DNA from: Thermodesulfovibrio sp. 3907-1M
GTDB taxonomy: Bacteria; Nitrospirota; Thermodesulfovibrionia; Thermodesulfovibrionales; Thermodesulfovibrionaceae
Assembly: GCF_040450955.1 (NCBI RefSeq)
Contig: NZ_CP144373.1
Span: 686,001 to 750,000 of the forward strand
Length of the DNA stretch: 64,000 nucleotides
Direction of reading: 5' to 3'
The translations under genes were made by a program, and so were the position numbers. Shown here one piece after another: positions 60,992-64,000 of this stretch; position 1 is the stretch's first letter, and every line of letters starts with the position of its first letter. The notes beneath the pieces are model-generated. The model was not told the origin of the DNA and searched no databases. It saw only the letters and a list, made by a program, of their open reading frames with translations.

Positions 60992-61893
60992 GATCTCTCC
61001 TTTCCAATTATTTTAGCTAAAAAATTTAAAGCCTTCTGGATGCCTTCAGTTTTCAAGACTTCACTAAACTTAGACACATCTATTATAAAATAATCATTCT
61101 TTTTCTTCACAGTTACCATAAAACTCTGTAAAAAACCATTCTCGCTGAGTAAAACTTCCACAGCATAATCCTGTCCCTTTTTCCATATAGAAAAACATTT
61201 TATATAAAGAGCCTCTTCAATTTTAAATTCCTTGTAGGCTACGAGTTCTACATCTACTCTGTCTGCTGAAATTCTTACAGGATACAACTCAGACACCTCC
61301 TTTATTTCATTGATTTTCAATGTAATGGGCTCTTTTTCTTTTTTAAGAACAATATCCCATATATTTTTGCCCATTGATAGCCATCTTTTTTCATATTTTG
61401 TTAAAGGCTCATTTATTGTGGGATTTGAAACATTTATGGAAAAACAGTTTAAAAAACTGGCTTCTTGCAGTGTGAACTCAACAAAGGAGTAATCATCAGT
61501 TCTTATTTTAACTTCACCATCATTAATTAATTTTTTTGCATAAACATAAAGATTTTCCCTTCTTGTAAGTCTTCGTTCAGCATGGGACTTTTTAAACCAT
61601 GGGTCAGGATAGTTCATTATTATTTTTTTAACGCTATTGTCCCTGAATAAAAGCTGGAATGCCCAGTATGCATCAAGACGAATACAATAGATATTATTGA
61701 TTTTCTTGAGCCCACACTTTTTCAAAAGCTTATTTACTGGAATCCATGATTTTTCAATGCCAAAAAATATCTCATTTCTGTTTTCCTTTGCAAGCTTAAT
61801 TAAAAAATCTCCTGAACCAAAACCAATTTCAACTACAAGATTTTCAAACTCAAGAGGTTTCTGAGTCTTACGATAATCGATATAGTTTTGCAT
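60988..61893 (-). CDS. trmB: tRNA (guanine-46-N7)-methyltransferase with C-terminal extension
   Basis: TrmB makes m7G at position 46 of tRNA. The first 190 residues show the core: VEIGFGSGDFLIKLA (SAM-binding), FGIEKSW, and the catalytic segment MNYPDPWFKKSHAERRL. The protein is 301 residues, about 80-100 longer than common TrmB. The extra C-terminal part (about 195-301, starting near KEVSELYPVRI) is also seen in some thermophile TrmB proteins, where its job is not clear. It is first in a small minus-strand operon with the receiver and TPR genes. Confidence 0.93.
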   Translation of the reverse strand: MQNYIDYRKTQKPLEFENLVVEIGFGSGDFLIKLAKENRNEIFFGIEKSWIPVNKLLKKCGLKKINNIYCIRLDAYWAFQLLFRDNSVKKIIMNYPDPWFKKSHAERRLTRRENLYVYAKKLINDGEVKIRTDDYSFVEFTLQEASFLNCFSINVSNPTINEPLTKYEKRWLSMGKNIWDIVLKKEKEPITLKINEIKEVSELYPVRISADRVDVELVAYKEFKIEEALYIKCFSIWKKGQDYAVEVLLSENGFLQSFMVTVKKKNDYFIIDVSKFSEVLKTEGIQKALNFLAKIIGKERS

Positions 61894-61939
61894 AAATAAA
61901 AAATTTACTGACTTGCTTTATTTTGATTTTGAACACCTT

Positions 61940-62490
61940 TTATTTTACTACAAACTCAACAGAATCAACTATTGTGTTTTCACTATTTATAATTGCAATT
62001 TTATGAACACCCTTTTCAGGTTTCCACAAAAAAAACGAATTTTTTATGCCTGTTTTTTCATCATTTAAAACCCTTTCATATTTATTGCTTTTAGGCTTAA
62101 ACTGAAATGTTACAATTTGATTATCTTCAGGGATATCAGGGTCAATGGCAATTACTGCTCCATCCACAGGATAGACTATGCGAGGTTTTTCTGAAAAATC
62201 TTCTACAACTATGGAAGAGTCCATCTCTGTCCCTTTAACAAACCACTCTGTTCTGTCAGGTTCAATTCTGTCTTTAAATATAACTTTTGCCCACACACCA
62301 GTTATCTCTCATATCTTTACTCGTGCCTGTTTTGACTGCTGTCCAGAATCTCGTTGAAAGAGGGTTTTCAAGCCCGAAAGTTTCACTTCTTGCCTCTCTG
62401 TCTGAAATTATACTGGAAACAATAAAAGCTGATTCTTCCTTCATAACTTGCCTGTATCTTTTTATTCTTTGTTCAGGGACAAGGAAGTTA
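61940..62490 (-). pseudogene. pbpC: Penicillin-binding protein 1C, C-terminal remnant
   Basis: A broken class A penicillin-binding protein of the 1C type. The minus strand first encodes transpeptidase sequence, MKEESAFIVSSIISDREA, with the KTGTS motif at 62333-62319 and DNWCVG after it. The frame then shifts near 62293 and jumps to the C-terminal BiPBP_C domain (IEPDRTEWFVKGTEM, IVYPVDGAVIAIDPDIPED), which runs to the stop at 61940. Compared with intact PBP1C about 80 residues are missing at the junction. The glycosyltransferase domain and the catalytic serine motif are missing upstream, where the IS256 remnant begins. It cannot be functional. Confidence 0.9.
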
Positions 62491-62560
62491 AAATAATCTT
62501 GTGTCTGTGTATAAAATATATGGTTTTGAAAATAAAATAACCTGAATGAGGAAAAGGGAC

Positions 62561-62800
62561 ATGGAAAACCACAAGGAACTCTATGAAGCAGCAAAGGAAG
62601 AAATATTCAGGCAGGCAGTTGAGAAGGTGTTTGGAGATACTTTAATGGGTAAGCATCCAGGTATAAAAAGGCTTCTTGAGGAAACGATTAACCAGATAAT
62701 GAAATCCGAAAGGCAGATATTTCTAAAAAATAACCCTGGGAACAAGGCCAATGGCTATTACCCTCGTCAGCTCTCTGAAGGCTCCTTCTGCCTTGACCTT
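62561..62800 (+). pseudogene. IS256-type transposase, N-terminal fragment
   Basis: About 80 residues matching the start of IS256-family transposases: ELYEAAKEEIFRQAVEKVFG, then GIKRLLEETINQIMKSER and NKANGYYPRQLSEGSF. After 62800 the frame runs into repeat DNA. The DDE domain with the first catalytic Asp is absent. An ATG five codons upstream, at 62546, is also in frame. Confidence 0.85.
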
Positions 62801-62838
62801 AAGTCCAAACAGGAATCCCTGACGTCAGGGGCTCTTTG

Positions 62839-62927
62839 TTTGTCATTCCGAGCCTGCCCATAATTTGTCATTCCGAGCCTGCCCATACTTTGTCATTCCG
62901 AGCCTGCCCATAATTTGTCATTCCGAG
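62839..62927 (+). repeat. 25 bp tandem repeat (three copies plus a partial)
   Basis: Units of 25 bp start at 62839, 62864 and 62889. Each reads TTTGTCATTCCGAGCC followed by TGCCCATAA or TGCCCATAC. A fourth copy at 62914 keeps the first 14 bp and then continues as the arm of the hairpin element. The array is homogeneous with no spacers. Confidence 0.9.
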
Positions 62928-63010
62928 CGAAGCGAGGAATCTCCTTTGTTTTTTTTGGCATTGAAAGACTCAGAGATTCCTCGGGTGGGATGCCACCCTC
63001 GGAATGACAA
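62914..63010. repeat. Imperfect inverted repeat element (REP/MITE-like)
   Basis: The left arm (62914-62943) contains TTGTCATTCCGAG and CGAGGAATCTC. The right arm (62973-63010) has their complements, GAGATTCCTCG and CTCGGAATGACAA. Inside the right arm GGGTGGGATGCCACCC forms a further small hairpin. A palindrome of the type CATTCCGAGCGAAGCGAGGAATC is a known widespread dispersed repeat in bacterial genomes; here it has settled in dead transposon DNA. Confidence 0.85.
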
Positions 63011-63104
63011 CCCTAAGGTCCAAACAGGAATCCCTGAAGTAAGGGGCTAAGACCAAGGTAAATCTCAACCATAATGAATGGGGATAGACCTTCAGGGGCA
63101 GAAG

Positions 63105-63638
63105 GATATCTATGGATTTTATGAGTTTTTTGGCTCAGAGAGTAAGGAAGGCTGAGAGCATCAGTTGTGTTTTGTGCATTTAAAGAGAAACATAAGGAGG
63201 AATATGGGAAAGGAGGCATCCAAGGAGTTTCTCAAAAAGCTTCATCAGATAAAACAATTCAGTGCAGGTCTTGAGGAGGCTGTAGAGAGGTTTAAAGCCC
63301 TCTGCGATAGATACCAGAGAAGTTATCCTTATTTTATGAAAGAACTTAAGGAGAAGGCAGAGAAGTATTTTAATTTCCTTAGATATCCTGAAAATATAAG
63401 AAGACACATATACACAACCAATGCAGTAGAGAACTTTAACCGGAGGATAGAGGAGATAAGGCTCAGGCTTGGAGGATACTTTCAATCAGTTGAAATACTT
63501 GAGATGAATCTGTTTTTGCAGAGGGAGCGATTATTACAGGGCAGATGGAAAAAACCCGTCCCTATACTCAAGGCTAATGCCTATGAACTCAGACAGATTT
63601 TTAACAGAAAATTCTATGGCCAGACACAAAACTCTTGA
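63105..63638 (+). pseudogene. IS256-type transposase, C-terminal fragment
   Basis: The C-terminal half of the transposase. After a stop codon at 63153 (in GFYEFFG...EG-stop-EHQLC) the frame is open: QLCFVHLKRNIRRNMGKEA, then YTTNAVENFNRRIEEIRLRL, which holds the last catalytic Glu, and a tail ending GQTQNS. The central part with the first two catalytic acids is missing. The stop codon lies within the terminal inverted repeat, as is usual for this family. Confidence 0.85.
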
Positions 63639-63648
63639 CAAGTGCCAA

Positions 63649-63853
63649 AGACGCAGTTATTGCAGGTCCTCCTGTTGAAAAGAAAAACTTTTGACTGCCT
63701 GTTATTGGTTTACCAGAAAGAGTTTTAAGTTCAGGCTTTACTGTAAACTCGCACTTTATGCCTGCTGCCAGATCCTTACCAAAATCGTATACCCAGGCTT
63801 GAACTTGAAAAGAGAAATAGAAGGATAAAAGTTAAAAAAATTTTTTTCAACAT
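63649..63853 (-). pseudogene. Bacterial alpha-2-macroglobulin, N-terminal remnant
   Basis: From an ATG at 63853 (AAAGGA 7 nt upstream) a signal peptide is encoded, MLKKIFLTFILLFLF. A one-base expansion in the run at 63808-63811 then shifts the frame. In the corrected frame the sequence reads FQVQAWVYDFGKDLAAG, EFTVKPELKTLSGKPITG and FFFSTGGPAI. This is the first domain of bacterial A2M (YfhM-like), which traps proteases in the periplasm and is typically encoded next to pbpC. The rest of this roughly 1500-residue protein is gone; the IS256 remnant begins right after. Confidence 0.82.
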
Positions 63854-63864
63854 AATTAATCCTT

Positions 63865-63880
63865 TGATAGAATTCTATCA
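63865..63880. promoter_or_regulatory. 16 bp perfect palindrome upstream of the A2M remnant
   Basis: TGATAGAATTCTATCA is a perfect palindrome ending 12 nt before the A2M start codon. Its place and symmetry fit a dimeric repressor site, or it may be chance. Confidence 0.45.
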
Positions 63881-64000
63881 TTAAAAAAACAATTTTTCAA
63901 CTATTCAGATTTGCCTGAACTTGTTTCAAAATATTTAGTTTCAGGCAAAGATGGTTCTAAGCACTAATCCATAAATTTATTCTCAAGTTCTAACAAGAGT
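63881..64000. other. Right-end intergenic DNA with a 10 bp inverted repeat
   Basis: No gene is seen in these last 120 nt. TTTGCCTGAA (63910-63919) and TTCAGGCAAA (63940-63949) are a perfect 10 bp inverted repeat around 20 nt. It lacks a following T-run on either strand, so it is a weak terminator candidate at best. Confidence 0.6.

Larger units (their letters stand above)
62801..63048 (+). repeat. Direct repeats flanking the insertion in the transposase gene
   Basis: A 33 bp sequence at 62801-62833 recurs at 63015-63048 with 3-4 differences, both containing TCCAAACAGGAATCCCTGA. The first copy includes a perfect 14 bp palindrome, CCCTGACGTCAGGG (62817-62830). Between them lie the tandem and hairpin repeats. 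They may be a duplicated target or two members of a dispersed repeat. Confidence 0.8.
62490..63648 (+). mobile_element. Decayed IS256-family insertion sequence
   Basis: A roughly 1.16 kb element carrying two pieces of an IS256 (mutator) type transposase. The ends are inferred: the left end holds TTGTGTCTGTG at 62499-62509, which matches in inverted orientation the segment at the right end (CAGACACAAAACTCTTGACA, 63621-63640). It lies between the A2M and pbpC remnants, in the opposite orientation to both. The middle of the transposase gene is replaced by repeat elements, so it is not autonomous. Confidence 0.8.

Noticed and set aside
62297-62594. The 106-codon minus-strand frame as an intact small gene
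   Set aside because: Its first third is IS end sequence, and the rest is an internal piece of PBP1C lacking start, fold and catalytic serine.
62839-62927. Tandem 25 bp repeats considered as a CRISPR array
   Set aside because: The units abut directly with no spacers, and no cas genes are near. They are a simple tandem array linked to the neighbouring hairpin element.
62865-63050. 61-codon open frame across the repeats in the IS256 remnant
   Set aside because: It consists of repeat and hairpin DNA with no start signal; it arises from the repeat composition.

Overview
The window is a densely packed, AT-rich chromosomal segment of a Gram-negative (diderm) bacterium. It carries lipopolysaccharide and lipid A genes (waaF-like 3' part, lpxD, lpxA, lpxI), BamA and a Skp/OmpH chaperone. 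It also has mqnB (futalosine menaquinone route), CooT-like and DUF3842 genes and a TauE/SafE exporter. Together with the general look of the proteins this suggests a thermophilic sulfur-metabolising member of the Nitrospirota, close to Thermodesulfovibrio. That placement is inference from protein character, not from a search. Almost all genes are housekeeping genes in tight operons with 1-8 nt overlaps, and tail-to-tail neighbours often overlap, leaving no room for intrinsic terminators.

Layout, left to right. (a) 1-4524, plus strand: waaF-like 3' part, PPC/DUF296 protein, trpF, a thioredoxin-fold/DUF255 protein, a small redox thioredoxin and a TauE/SafE permease. (b) 9184-4521, minus strand: class V aminotransferase, serA, purA, comF. 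(c) 9281-16017, plus: ROK sugar kinase (apparently leaderless), lepA, lepB, riboflavin synthase, manC-type and manB-type genes. (d) 16053-22903, plus: the envelope cluster bamA-skp-lpxD-fabZ-lpxA-lpxI and a polytopic membrane protein. (e) 24160-22764, minus: DUF3842, CooT-like, lipoate ligase. (f) 24263-33993, plus: ppsA, rho, thioesterase, full-length purL, argS. (g) 36630-33995, minus: ftsH, folP. (h) 36723-40279, plus: aroC, lytic transglycosylase, ZapB-like coiled coil, zapA. (i) 44122-40276, minus: aspS, a small protein, an HDOD protein and a GGDEF protein.

(j) 44366-55395, plus: one continuous nucleotide operon, pyrR-pyrB-pyrC-carA-orf79-carB-purH-[protoglobin/PsiE fusion]-purD, with no gap above 4 nt. 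(k) 55419-60092: three tRNAs (Leu-UAG, Thr-CGU, Gly-CCC) alternating with a macro-domain gene and a YkuK-like gene, then a tRNA m1A methyltransferase, a radical SAM protein, a coiled-coil protein and mqnB. (l) 61893-60067, minus: trmB with a C-terminal extension, a degenerate receiver and a TPR protein. (m) 61940-64000: a wrecked locus. The minus strand keeps a frameshifted, truncated N-terminus of a bacterial alpha-2-macroglobulin and the C-terminal third of penicillin-binding protein 1C. Between them sits a decayed IS256-family element, which itself carries a tandem repeat and a hairpin repeat element.

The most unusual intact gene is 53243-54133. An N-terminal protoglobin (heme gas-sensor fold, proximal His93) is fused to a C-terminal four-helix PsiE-type membrane domain, inside the purine/pyrimidine operon. 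The most unusual broken region is the A2M/PBP1C ruin at the right end.
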